From Demequina iriomotensis (GTDB taxonomy: Bacteria > Actinomycetota > Actinomycetes > Actinomycetales > Demequinaceae), in NCBI RefSeq assembly GCF_000971395.1, contig NZ_BBME01000011.1, forward strand, positions 287,267 to 351,266: DNA of 64,000 nt, read 5' to 3'. The notes below the pieces were generated by a model. The model searched no databases and had not been told where the DNA came from. It saw only the letters and a list, made by a program, of their open reading frames with translations. Each line of letters starts with the position of its first letter. Position 1 is the first letter of the stretch. Made by a program: the position numbers and the translations under genes. Of this stretch, positions 51,990-59,236 are shown piece by piece.

Positions 51990-52580
51990 ATGACCACCAC
52001 GACGACCGACGGCGCGCGTGCGACCCGCGGTCCCGCGGTCCGCGAGGCCATCGTCGACGCCGCCGCGGCGCTGTTCGCGGAGCACGGCATCCGGGCGGTC
52101 AGCGCCGACCGCATCCTCGGCGAGGCGGGATTCTCGAAGGTGACCTTCTACCGGCACTTCCCGTCGAAGGACGATGTGGTGGTGGCCTATCTCCAGCGCG
52201 AGCTCGCGTACGTGCGCGAGCTCGTCGCGCGCGCGAGCGGCGCCGCCCTCACCGTGGACCAGATCGCCGTCGCCCTCACGGACGAGATGTGCCGGCCTCA
52301 CTTCCGCGGCTGCCCCTTCATCAACGCCGCGGCGGAGTACCCCGAGGCCGGCCACCCCGTCCGCGCGGTGGTCAGCGAGTTCCGCGTCCTCATGACCGGC
52401 GCGATCGAGGCCTGGCTGCGCGAGGCGGGGCTCGATGCCGATGCCGCCGCGTCCGCCGCGACCCAGGTGATGATGCTCCGCGACGGCGCGCTGGTGGCCG
52501 GGTACCTCGACCAGGATCCCGACCGCGTCGCGGAGGGGCTCGCGGGTGCGATCCGCGCGATCGTGGGCCCCCGCCCGTGA
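51990..52580 (+). CDS. TetR-family transcriptional regulator
   Basis: Repressor of 196 residues. The N-terminal helix-turn-helix (about 20-65) shows AIVDAAAALFAEHGIRAVSADRIL, then the recognition helix FSKVTFYRHFPSKDDVV. The C-terminal ligand or dimer domain carries CRPHFRGCPFINAAAEYP with C101 and C108, possibly redox- or metal-sensing. GGGAGGG lies before the ATG. Divergent orientation from ohr with the palindrome between them makes ohr its likely target; the Cys pair would suit peroxide sensing. Its stop overlaps the next gene. Confidence 0.85.
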   Translation: MTTTTTDGARATRGPAVREAIVDAAAALFAEHGIRAVSADRILGEAGFSKVTFYRHFPSKDDVVVAYLQRELAYVRELVARASGAALTVDQIAVALTDEMCRPHFRGCPFINAAAEYPEAGHPVRAVVSEFRVLMTGAIEAWLREAGLDADAAASAATQVMMLRDGALVAGYLDQDPDRVAEGLAGAIRAIVGPRP

Positions 52581-53176
52581 TCACCGCGTGGGAGGTGCGG
52601 GACTGGCGCGAGCGCGTCGCGAACCTCTATGCCCGCGTGCGCGCCGAGGCGGACCCTGCCGCGGCGCATCGTGCCTGGTCGGACGGTCGTGCGGCGCTGC
52701 TTCGTGAGCATCCCGCGAGCCCTGTCCCCGGCGCCGCCCGCGCATCGTTCACCCCGGACGTGGCCCCGTACGACCCGGCGCTGAGGTTCGTGGTGCCGGT
52801 CCTGGCCGCGGAGCCCGAGCGGCGCGAGGTGCCCACGGCGAGCGACGGCGTGGTGCCGTTCTCCCGCATCGGTCGCGTGGCGCTGCCGGGCCTGGGCGGG
52901 CTCGACGTGTGGTGGCTCGAGTCCTACGGAGGCGGGGTGGTCCTCCCCCTGCGCGACCCCTCGCCGCTCACGTACGGCGGCGGGCGCTACGTGCTGGACA
53001 CGGTCAAGGGCGCGGACCTGGGGGGCACCCGCGAGGCGCTCGTGGTCGACCTCAACTTCGCGTACCAGCCCTCGTGCGCGTACTCGTCCGACTGGGTGTG
53101 CCCCCTGCCAGGGCCCGGCAACACGCTCGAGGCGCCCGTCGCGGCGGGGGAGCGGTACCGCCCGATCGACGCCTAG
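52577..53176 (+). CDS. DUF1684 domain protein
   Basis: Protein of 199 residues. It matches DUF1684: VWWLESYGGGVVLPLRDP, YGGGRYVLDTVKGADLG, and the C-terminal VDLNFAYQPSCAYSSDWVCPLPGPGN with its two cysteines. The family's enzymatic role is unknown. It begins GTG overlapping the TetR stop, so it is probably in one transcript with the regulator and may be stress-related. Its stop overlaps the convergent gene by 4 bp. Confidence 0.85.
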   Translation: MITAWEVRDWRERVANLYARVRAEADPAAAHRAWSDGRAALLREHPASPVPGAARASFTPDVAPYDPALRFVVPVLAAEPERREVPTASDGVVPFSRIGRVALPGLGGLDVWWLESYGGGVVLPLRDPSPLTYGGGRYVLDTVKGADLGGTREALVVDLNFAYQPSCAYSSDWVCPLPGPGNTLEAPVAAGERYRPIDA

Positions 53177-53673
53177 CCTGCGGCGTCCGCGTCCGACATC
53201 CGCAGCAGCTCGATGACCGCCTTCGGGTGGTACGCCGACAGGCGGTCCGCGGCCAGGTCCATGGTCGCGCCGGACGCCGTGTCCGTGAGCGTGAGCGCAA
53301 TATCGGTCACGCGGCCCTTCACCGCGACCTCCAGCTGCTCGCGCGCGAACGTGCCCATGAGGTAGGCCTGCTCGGGGTGCGCCGCGAAGAAGCCGTGCGG
53401 CAGGCCCAGCACGTGCAGCCGCGTGGGCGTCACGGCGAGGCAGACATGGGGCGGCAGGTGGGCGCGCTCCGCCGCGAGGTCCGCGCCCAGGTCGGCGCCC
53501 GCCTCGGCCGTCTCCGGCCGGCCGTCCGCGTCGACGGCGACGCGATGATCGGCGCGGTCGTTCCAGATCGGGTCGTCGAGCGCGGACTCCGGCATGAACT
53601 CCGCGACGTGGGTGATCTCCGGGTCCTGCGTGGCGGTCCGGGCCGCCTCGCGGAGCCGCTCCTCGCGTGACAT
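53173..53673 (-). CDS. Hypothetical protein
   Basis: Soluble acidic protein of 166 residues. It begins with a helical segment (EERLREAARTATQDPEITHVAEF) and has predicted beta strands later (HVCLAVTPTRLHVLGLP, QLEVAVKGRVTDIALTLTD). No domain recognised. An Asp/Ala-rich middle is likely disordered. The ATG at 53673 has GGAGGCG upstream. Tail-to-tail with DUF1684. Next upstream are tRNA genes. Confidence 0.65.
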   Translation of the reverse strand: MSREERLREAARTATQDPEITHVAEFMPESALDDPIWNDRADHRVAVDADGRPETAEAGADLGADLAAERAHLPPHVCLAVTPTRLHVLGLPHGFFAAHPEQAYLMGTFAREQLEVAVKGRVTDIALTLTDTASGATMDLAADRLSAYHPKAVIELLRMSDADAAG

Positions 53674-53739
53674 CGTCGCCTCCTCCGGGCGCCGGGCCGC
53701 GGCGCCCTCCCTCCACCGTACGCGGCTCGCGGAGACGAC

Positions 53740-53769
53740 GATGGCCCCCGGGGATCCCCGGGGGCCATC
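53740..53769 (-). terminator. Perfect 30-bp palindrome after tRNA-Val
   Basis: A perfect inverted repeat with 15-nt arms (GATGGCCCCCGGGGA and its complement) lies 5 nt after the 3' end of the last tRNA gene of the minus-strand cluster. It probably ends the tRNA transcript; a T-run is absent. Confidence 0.75.
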
Positions 53770-53773
53770 GATG

Positions 53774-53848
53774 TGGTGGGCGATACTGGGATCGAACCAG
53801 TGACCTCTTCCGTGTCAGGGAAGCGCGCTACCGCTGCGCCAATCGCCC
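53774..53848 (-). tRNA. tRNA-Val (GAC), copy 1
   Basis: 75 nt including encoded CCA. The acceptor stem GGGCGAT pairs with ATCGCCC, the T loop reads GGTTCGATCC, and the anticodon loop CTGACAC gives GAC. Identical to the copy at 54028-54102 and shares its last 42 nt with tRNA-Val(CAC) at 56449-56523. Confidence 0.95.
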
Positions 53849-53866
53849 GTCTCTCCAGACGGAGCA

Positions 53867-53898
53867 ATCGCCGGCTTCCCCTGGGGGAGACCGGCGAT
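53867..53898 (-). other. Hairpin between tRNA-Gly and tRNA-Val
   Basis: ATCGCCGG (53867-53874) pairs with CCGGCGAT (53891-53898), and the loop can pair further through CCCC and GGGG. It lies in the gap between two tRNA genes and may be a processing or termination signal. Confidence 0.5.
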
Positions 53899-53901
53899 CC
53901 T

Positions 53902-53977
53902 TGGAGCGGACGACGGGACTCGAACCCGCGACCCTCACCTTGGCAAGGTGATGCTCTACCAACTGAGCCACGTCCGC
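53902..53977 (-). tRNA. tRNA-Gly (GCC), copy 1
   Basis: 76 nt with encoded CCA. Acceptor stem GCGGACG pairs with CGTCCGC; D loop with GGTAGAGC; the anticodon loop TTGCCAA gives GCC. T arm CGGGTTCGAGTCCCG. Its 73-nt body appears identical to the copy at 54207-54279. Confidence 0.95.
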
Positions 53978-54027
53978 GTTGCCGGGGCAGAAGCCTCGGA
54001 CTTCATGAGGATCCCGAAGGAACCTCG

Positions 54028-54102
54028 TGGTGGGCGATACTGGGATCGAACCAGTGACCTCTTCCGTGTCAGGGAAGCGCGCTACCGCTGCGCCAATCGC
54101 CC
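54028..54102 (-). tRNA. tRNA-Val (GAC), copy 2
   Basis: 75 nt with encoded CCA, same sequence as the copy at 53774-53848; anticodon GAC. It starts 1 nt after the end of tRNA-Cys, so the two are cut from one transcript. Confidence 0.95.
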
Positions 54103-54103
54103 G

Positions 54104-54174
54104 AGGTGGAGATGGGATTCGAACCCACGTATACGGCTTTGCAGGCCGCTGCCTCGCCTCTCGGCCACTCCACC
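54104..54174 (-). tRNA. tRNA-Cys (GCA)
   Basis: 71 nt, CCA not encoded. Acceptor GGTGGAG pairs with CTCCACC, discriminator U as usual for Cys; the anticodon loop CTGCAAA gives GCA. T arm GGGTTCGAATCCC. Confidence 0.95.
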
Positions 54175-54206
54175 GTAGTGCCGTAACCTAGGGCTACGAC
54201 GCTCCG

Positions 54207-54279
54207 AGCGGACGACGGGACTCGAACCCGCGACCCTCACCTTGGCAAGGTGATGCTCTACCAACTGAGCCACGTCCGC
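54207..54279 (-). tRNA. tRNA-Gly (GCC), copy 2
   Basis: 73 nt, CCA not encoded (the bases following are CGG), unlike copy 1. Anticodon loop TTGCCAA gives GCC. First gene of the five-tRNA cluster in transcription order: Gly, Cys, Val, Gly, Val. Confidence 0.95.
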
Positions 54280-54432
54280 ACGTCTGGGCTGTTGCCCTGA
54301 CGAGAGATAGACCTTAGCGGATGACGGGCGACGAAACCAAATCGGCCGGCGGTTCCGCGTGTCGGGCGGCGGACGCCGAACGGGGTCCGAACGGGGCGTG
54401 AACGGGCGCGCCGCGCCGCTAGCGTTGTCGTC

Positions 54433-55536
54433 ATGAGGTGGGAGGACGATCCGCGACGCGACGGCAGCGCCGCGTTCCGCGGCGTGCGGGCGTGGGAGCC
54501 GGTCGAGCACATCGATCTCGCCCGCGACGGCGCCCGGGTCACCTCCGGCGGGTTCTGGGTGGTGGTCGCCACCTTCGAGGGGCGCATGGACGCGTGGCGC
54601 ATGGCGCGCGTGGAGCGGGACGATGCGCGACCCGAGCAGGCGCCGGCGCCCGCACGGGAGTGGGCCGGGCCGGACGCATCGTCCTGGCGCACGTCGCTCG
54701 ACGAGGCCGGCTATCGCGCCGGCGTCGAGCGGATCCGCGACGACATCCGCGAGGGCGAGGTCTACCAGGTCAACCTGTGCCGGATGCTCGAGGCGCCCCT
54801 GCCCGCGCCCGAGCCGGGCCCGGACGCGGTCGCCCTCGCGCATCGTCTCGCGACGGGCAACCCCGCGCGCTTCGCCTCGCGCATCGTGATCCCACGCACC
54901 GAGGCCTGGCAGGGCGCGTGGGTGGTCTCCGCGTCGCCCGAGCTCTACCTGGGCATCGACGGGGATCGCGTGACATCGAGCCCGATCAAGGGCACGGCGG
55001 CGCCGGGGGAGTCGATGCTGCCCAAGGACGAGGCCGAGAACGTCATGATCACCGACCTCATCCGCAACGACGTCTCGCACGTCGCGGCGCCTGGCTCGGT
55101 GACGGTCCCCGAGTTCCTGGGCCTGCATGCGCTTCCCGGGCTGGTGCACCTGCAGTCGACCGTGGCCGCGACCCTGGCCCCCGCCTTCGCCTGGACGCCC
55201 GCGCTCTGGCCCGCGCTGCTCGACGGGACGTTCCCGCCCGGATCGGTGAGCGGGGCGCCCAAGTCCTCGGCGCTGCGGATCATCGAGCGCGAGGAGGCCG
55301 GGCCGCGCGGCGCCTACTGCGGCGGCATCGGCTGGATCGACGCCGACCGCCGCGAGGCCGAGCTCGCGGTCGGCATCCGTACCTTCGAATGGGTTCCTGA
55401 TCAGGGAGGACGCCTCCGCTTCGGCACCGGGGCGGGCATTACATGGGGGTCTGACCCATATGGGGAGTGGGCCGAGACGGAACTCAAGGCGCGACGCTTG
55501 ATAGGGCTCGCGTCGACCCCCAGAATGGGCGCATGA
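54433..55536 (+). CDS. pabB: Aminodeoxychorismate synthase component I
   Basis: Chorismate-binding enzyme of 367 residues that makes 4-amino-4-deoxychorismate for folate. Motifs: the catalytic SPIKGTAAPGES (Lys in place of the anthranilate-type residue), PKDEAENVMITDLIRND, PPGSVSGAPKSSALRII, GAYCGGIGWID and the C-terminal FGTGAGITWGSDPYGEWAET. The N-terminal domain is shorter than usual, but the catalytic domain is whole. TAGCGT lies 7 nt before the ATG, so the transcript may be leaderless. pabC follows with an ATGA overlap. The glutaminase PabA is not in the window. Confidence 0.92.
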   Translation: MRWEDDPRRDGSAAFRGVRAWEPVEHIDLARDGARVTSGGFWVVVATFEGRMDAWRMARVERDDARPEQAPAPAREWAGPDASSWRTSLDEAGYRAGVERIRDDIREGEVYQVNLCRMLEAPLPAPEPGPDAVALAHRLATGNPARFASRIVIPRTEAWQGAWVVSASPELYLGIDGDRVTSSPIKGTAAPGESMLPKDEAENVMITDLIRNDVSHVAAPGSVTVPEFLGLHALPGLVHLQSTVAATLAPAFAWTPALWPALLDGTFPPGSVSGAPKSSALRIIEREEAGPRGAYCGGIGWIDADRREAELAVGIRTFEWVPDQGGRLRFGTGAGITWGSDPYGEWAETELKARRLIGLASTPRMGA

Positions 55537-56402
55537 CAACGCTGGTGTGGGCTGGGGGGCTCCTGCGCGCCGAGGGTGAACCGGTGATCGCGGCGGGGGA
55601 CCACGGGTGGACCGTCGGGGACGGCGTCTTCGAGACGCTCGAGATCGTGGGCGGCCGGGCGTTCGGGCTGCGGCGCCATCTCAAGCGGCTCGCGTACTCC
55701 GCGGCCCGGATGGGAATGGCGGAGATCGACCAGGAGGTGGTCCGCGAGGCCGTGGGCGAGGTGCTCGCCGCGGGCAGCGGGCTGCGCCGCCTGCGGATCA
55801 CCGTCTCGAGCGGTCCGGGACCGGCGCCGCTCGCACGCGGAGGCGGGCCGCACACCATCGTGGTGACGGCCGACGACGCGGCGCCCGCGCCCTCGTGCCA
55901 CGCCGTGCGGGTGCCGTGGCGTCGCAACGAGCGCTCGGCGCTCGCGGGGGTCAAAAGCACGTCGTACGCGGAGAACGTGGTCATCATGGAGTTCGCGCGC
56001 TCGCGCGGGGCCGACGAGGCCGTCCTCGCCAACACCCACGGGCACCTGTGCGAGGGCGCCGCGTCGAACATCGTCATCGAGCGGGCCGGTGAGATCGTCA
56101 CGCCGCCCCTCGCCTCGGGGTGCCTGCCCGGGATCGTGCGCGGGCTCGCCCTCGAGTGGGGCGCCGAGGCGGGCCTCCCGGTGCGCGTCGCGGCTCCCGG
56201 CGAGCTCGAGCTGGGCGTGCTCGACGAGGTGGTGGCCGGGGACGCGTTCGCGGCCGTGACCTCCTCGACGCGGCGCATCCAGCCGCTCGCCTCGCTCGAC
56301 AAGACGCCCCTCGAGCACGGCCCGCTCCTCGCGCAGCTGCGGTCGGTGTTCGAGGAGCGCGCCGCGCTGGATCACGACCCTGCACCGAGGCACTCCAAAT
56401 AG
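55533..56402 (+). CDS. pabC: Aminodeoxychorismate lyase (class IV aminotransferase fold)
   Basis: PLP enzyme of 289 residues that releases 4-aminobenzoate and pyruvate from aminodeoxychorismate. The catalytic lysine is in AGVKSTSYAENVVIME, the PLP phosphate region in NTHGHLCEGAASNIVIE, and DHGWTVGDGVFETLEIV opens the fold. A branched-chain aminotransferase is the alternative, but fusion in an operon with pabB and length favour PabC. ATG overlaps the pabB stop. Confidence 0.9.
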   Translation: MTTLVWAGGLLRAEGEPVIAAGDHGWTVGDGVFETLEIVGGRAFGLRRHLKRLAYSAARMGMAEIDQEVVREAVGEVLAAGSGLRRLRITVSSGPGPAPLARGGGPHTIVVTADDAAPAPSCHAVRVPWRRNERSALAGVKSTSYAENVVIMEFARSRGADEAVLANTHGHLCEGAASNIVIERAGEIVTPPLASGCLPGIVRGLALEWGAEAGLPVRVAAPGELELGVLDEVVAGDAFAAVTSSTRRIQPLASLDKTPLEHGPLLAQLRSVFEERAALDHDPAPRHSK

Positions 56403-56406
56403 CCGC

Positions 56407-56412
56407 TATAGT
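56407..56412 (+). promoter_or_regulatory. -10 element TATAGT of tRNA-Val(CAC)
   Basis: TATAGT lies 5 nt after the pabC stop and 36 nt before the tRNA 5' end, a good match to TATAAT in a GC-rich region. No clear -35. Confidence 0.55.
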
Positions 56413-56448
56413 TGTCTCCGCACCGCGCTGCGGGGCACAGCTTGACAA

Positions 56449-56523
56449 GGGCGATTGGCGCAGGGGTAGCGCGCTTCCTTCACACGGAAGAGGTCACTGG
56501 TTCGATCCCAGTATCGCCCACCA
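56449..56523 (+). tRNA. tRNA-Val (CAC)
   Basis: 75 nt with encoded CCA. Acceptor GGGCGAT/ATCGCCC; anticodon loop TTCACAC gives CAC. Its last 42 nt (56482-56523) are identical to both tRNA-Val(GAC) genes. The integrase of the phage-like element begins its 3' end only 22 nt downstream, so this is the integration site. Confidence 0.96.
56482..56523. other. attL: Probable attL region at the tRNA-Val 3' end
   Basis: The element's integrase gene ends 22 nt after this tRNA and points toward it, the standard layout for tyrosine integrases that insert in tRNA 3' ends and rebuild the tRNA. The core is expected within these 42 nt; the matching attR would lie beyond the window, so it is inferred. Confidence 0.6.
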
Positions 56524-56529
56524 GGAAAA

Positions 56530-56565
56530 GCCCTGGTATTCCTTCTAACGAAGGGATGCCGGGGC
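56530..56565. terminator. Terminator at tRNA-Val / integrase junction
   Basis: A 16-bp stem with three G-U-type mismatches (left arm GCCCTGGTATTCCTTC, loop TAAC) is followed by TTTCGT. The integrase stop (56545-56547) falls within it, so it can end both the tRNA and integrase transcripts. Confidence 0.75.
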
Positions 56566-57831
56566 TTTCGTCATATCTGACGGACCCCCAGGGTTGTGCA
56601 CTCGTTGTGCAGCTCGGGCTTCTCGAATCAGCGCCGACGCCTTGCTCGCCGCTTCGCGGCCAACGCCGGGCAGCAGGTGCCCGTAGATATCAGCGGTGAT
56701 GCTGATGTTCGCGTGCCCGAGACGCTTCGAGATCACGACGATGTCGACGCCCTGAGCGATGAGCAGCGCTGCGTGCTGGTGCCGCAGCCCGTGGAAGCGC
56801 ATCTTCGGGAGCCCTGCCTGCGCGCGGAGCTTGTCGAACAGCTTGGACACGTACTCGGGGATGAGCGGCTGTCCGAGCTCGTTCGTGAACACGAAGTCCG
56901 AGCCGTCCCAGGAATCGCCAGCAGAGCTACGCTCCGCGTCCTGGCGCACCTTCCATGCGAGCACGGTGCCGACAGCGTCGTCGTCGAGCTCGATCACACG
57001 GTTGCCGCTATCCGTCTTCGGCTGTGACGCGGACGCCTTGCCGTCGACCATCACGCGTGTGCTGCGAATCGTGAGCTCGCGGCGCGTCAGGTCGACGTCG
57101 CCCCAACGCAGGCCCACGACCTCGCCACGCCGCATCCCCGTGCCGACAGTGAGCTCGTACAGAGCCCCGAGTCGGTGACGAGCTGCGACATCGAGCAGAT
57201 CAACGACCTGAGCTGCGGACAGGGGCACGAACTTCCCCCGTGTGTGGCTCGGAAGCTTCACCTTGCCTGCCGGGTTTGCAGCGATGAGCTCGTCCGCGAC
57301 CGCCGATTCGAGCGCCAGGTGCAACACCTGGTGGATGCCGTCGATGGTGGGCGCTCCGCGTTCGAGTCCGAGCAGGTATGCCTTGACGTGGCTGCGTCGG
57401 ATGTCGGAGAGCTTCATCCCTCCGAGCGGAGACGGCTTCAGGTCCTTCTCGATGTACCCCCGGTAGCGGGAGATCGTCGAGGGGCGCAGTCCCTTGCCGG
57501 TCCGAGCGTGCTCGGGCAGCCAAGCGTCGAGGTGCTTCGCGAGCGTGAGCTTCGTGGGCTCCGTGAAGGTGCCCGTGTCGTGCTCCCGCTTCGCGGCTGC
57601 ATAGGCGCTCTGAGCCTCGCGCTTCGTGGCGAAGTTGCTCTGGCGCACCTGCAGGCGCTTCCCGTTGTGGTCGAAGCCCCGCGAGAGCGCGAAGCCCCAC
57701 TTGCCGTGCTTCGGGTCGCTCAGCAAGCGCGGACAGGCCCGTTCGCGCTGCTTGTCCGTGGGTCTGTCGGGCAGCTGCCCGTAACGCCTGCCGCTCTCGC
57801 TAGAGCAGGCGCATCGGCGATAGATCGCCAT
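56545..57831 (-). CDS. int: Tyrosine-type site-specific integrase
   Basis: Phage-type recombinase of 428 residues. An AP2-like/arm-binding N-terminus (KWGFALSRGFDHNGKRLQVRQ) and SAM-like core-binding domain (about 95-190) precede the catalytic domain. Catalytic residues: R234 in VGTGMRRGEVVGL, H347 and R350 in FHGLRHQHA, H373 in RLGHANISITADIYGH, and nucleophile Y383. An excellent AGGAGG lies before the ATG at 57831, 1 nt after the stop of the XRE gene, so the two are coupled. It would catalyse integration into tRNA-Val(CAC). A frame open to 58002 is rejected because of that ribosome-binding site. Confidence 0.93.
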   Translation of the reverse strand: MAIYRRCACSSESGRRYGQLPDRPTDKQRERACPRLLSDPKHGKWGFALSRGFDHNGKRLQVRQSNFATKREAQSAYAAAKREHDTGTFTEPTKLTLAKHLDAWLPEHARTGKGLRPSTISRYRGYIEKDLKPSPLGGMKLSDIRRSHVKAYLLGLERGAPTIDGIHQVLHLALESAVADELIAANPAGKVKLPSHTRGKFVPLSAAQVVDLLDVAARHRLGALYELTVGTGMRRGEVVGLRWGDVDLTRRELTIRSTRVMVDGKASASQPKTDSGNRVIELDDDAVGTVLAWKVRQDAERSSAGDSWDGSDFVFTNELGQPLIPEYVSKLFDKLRAQAGLPKMRFHGLRHQHAALLIAQGVDIVVISKRLGHANISITADIYGHLLPGVGREAASKASALIREARAAQRVHNPGGPSDMTKAPASLR

Positions 57832-57832
57832 G

Positions 57833-58483
57833 TCATTCCTCCTGGGAATCGGTGTCGCCGGACACGGTCGTGTTCGGCCCTTGCGTGTATCGCAAAGTCT
57901 TCTGGCGCAGCTCGCCCATGAATCGGGCGTTGCTCGCGATGTCGTCCTGCACGCCCGTGAACTGGCTCTTGGCGGTCGCGAGATCGTCAAACGCCTTGTC
58001 AAGCGCGTTCTCCACCGCCTGCGCGTTCATTTCGATCTGATTCGCGAGTTCGAGCAGCTCGACGATCTGATTCGCGGTCGCGTTCGGGTCGCCGGTATCC
58101 GTGGCGGGGTGATAAGCGTCGACGCTGATCTCTTGCGCAGGGACGCTGACGGGCGGTTCGCCCGGCTTGCGCTTTGTTCGGATTCGATCTGAGCCGCCGA
58201 AGTGAACGGTTGAATACGGAATCGTCTCGTCGCGGTCTTGGACGGTGCCGTGCGCCGTGAGCAGGCTTCCGGGGTGCACCCGGAAGACCTGCGCGATCGC
58301 GACGATGTCATCGACGGTGAACGCCCGGTCGCCGCGCTCGGCGTCTGACACCTGTGAAATGCCCCAGCGCAGTCTCGCGTCACCGAGGACGATGCCAATC
58401 TCGCCCCCAAAATCCGACTGACTCATGCTGTGATGCGCGCGATAGCGCCTGATGTTGTCGCCCACGATGCGCCTGATATCCAT
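57833..58483 (-). CDS. XRE-type helix-turn-helix regulator with coiled-coil C-terminus
   Basis: Protein of 216 residues and likely element repressor. An N-terminal helix-turn-helix (about 5-75) reads IVGDNIRRYRAHHSMSQSDFG, with WGISQVSDAERGDR and FTVDDIVAIAQVF. It differs from simple XRE domains by an insertion between helices. The C-terminal part (about 140-205) is a helical, Gln/Asp/Glu-rich segment suited to a coiled coil (IVELLELANQIEMNAQAVEN). GGAG precedes the ATG. It faces the excisionase-like gene across a 194-bp region with a palindromic promoter pair. Confidence 0.8.
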   Translation of the reverse strand: MDIRRIVGDNIRRYRAHHSMSQSDFGGEIGIVLGDARLRWGISQVSDAERGDRAFTVDDIVAIAQVFRVHPGSLLTAHGTVQDRDETIPYSTVHFGGSDRIRTKRKPGEPPVSVPAQEISVDAYHPATDTGDPNATANQIVELLELANQIEMNAQAVENALDKAFDDLATAKSQFTGVQDDIASNARFMGELRQKTLRYTQGPNTTVSGDTDSQEE

Positions 58484-58539
58484 GATGTTCTCCTGATGAG
58501 TACGTAATACTCGACCGTCTGGCTCGCTATACGCAATAC

Positions 58540-58571
58540 ATCTTGACTCGGGCCGACCATGCTGTCAAGAT
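58540..58571. promoter_or_regulatory. Palindromic bidirectional promoter/operator of the element
   Basis: ATCTTGAC at 58540-58547 is mirrored perfectly by GTCAAGAT at 58564-58571 with a 16-bp spacer. On the plus strand this gives TTGACT (58543-58548), 17 bp, CAAGAT (58566-58571); on the minus strand TTGACA (58568-58563), 17 bp, CAAGAT (58545-58540). Each strand thus carries -35 and -10-like boxes at ideal spacing in the same 32 bp. It lies between the XRE regulator and the excisionase-like gene. Confidence 0.65.
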
Positions 58572-58677
58572 CGGTTCTGTAGCGCTTGAGTCGATGGAGT
58601 CGGCGAAGCTGCCGCACTGAGCGAGCCGGGTGCTCGCGGACGGAACTCACGAACTTCCTTCCGCTTGGAGCCCTGAA

Positions 58678-58881
58678 ATGCAGACCAGCACCCACGTCGA
58701 CCTCGACGAAATCCGCAAGCGCCCCACGATCACCGTCACCGAAGCCGGACAGCTGCTCGGCGTCTCACGCGGCAGCGCCTACGACGCAGTCCGCGACGGC
58801 ACCATCCCCTCGATTCGAGTCGGACGCCGCTACGTCATCCCCACCGCACGCTTCCTCGCGCTCATCGGCGCAGACAACTGA
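58678..58881 (+). CDS. Excisionase/AlpA-like helix-turn-helix protein
   Basis: Small protein of 67 residues of the HTH_17/MerR-like excisionase type: PTITVTEAGQLLGVSRGSAYDAVRDG is helix-turn-helix plus wing, then IPSIRVGRRYVIPTARFLALIG. Such proteins act as recombination directionality factors or as AlpA-like activators. GGAG lies about 10 nt before the ATG at 58678. It is the first gene of the rightward operon. In-frame extension to 58630 is not preferred. Confidence 0.82.
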   Translation: MQTSTHVDLDEIRKRPTITVTEAGQLLGVSRGSAYDAVRDGTIPSIRVGRRYVIPTARFLALIGADN

Positions 58882-58903
58882 CCTCGACCCCTGGAAGGGC
58901 ACC

Positions 58904-59236
58904 ATGAACACCATCAGCTGTGGCGTCGAGATCGACCTCCGCGCCGACCGAACTGACATCGACCTCAACCGACGACGCGAGCGCGAAGTGCTCGACCGCG
59001 TCCGAGCCATGAAGCCCGGATGGACGCTGAAGCTCATCGTGAACACCGACTCAGCATTCGCGGCGCACCCCGAGCGCATCGGAGCGGCAGTCCCGGACGG
59101 TGTGCGCATTCAGATCGTCGCCGAAGACCCGCACGTCGTCACCGTCTGGGCGCGCCGCCTCACCGAACGCACCCTGCTCGACCTCATGGTCGCCAACGTC
59201 GCCGATGCCCTCGACATCGAGACGAGGCCCTGGTGA
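58904..59236 (+). CDS. Hypothetical protein of the element
   Basis: Protein of 110 residues with no recognised domain. It reads as a mixed alpha/beta fold: RREREVLDRVRAMKPGWTLKLIVNTD, then VRIQIVAEDPHVVTVWARRL, then a helical C-terminus. CTGGAAGGG precedes the ATG. The stop overlaps the GTG of the ATPase gene, so it is probably co-translated with it. It may take part in replication or regulation, by position only. Confidence 0.65.
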   Translation: MNTISCGVEIDLRADRTDIDLNRRREREVLDRVRAMKPGWTLKLIVNTDSAFAAHPERIGAAVPDGVRIQIVAEDPHVVTVWARRLTERTLLDLMVANVADALDIETRPW

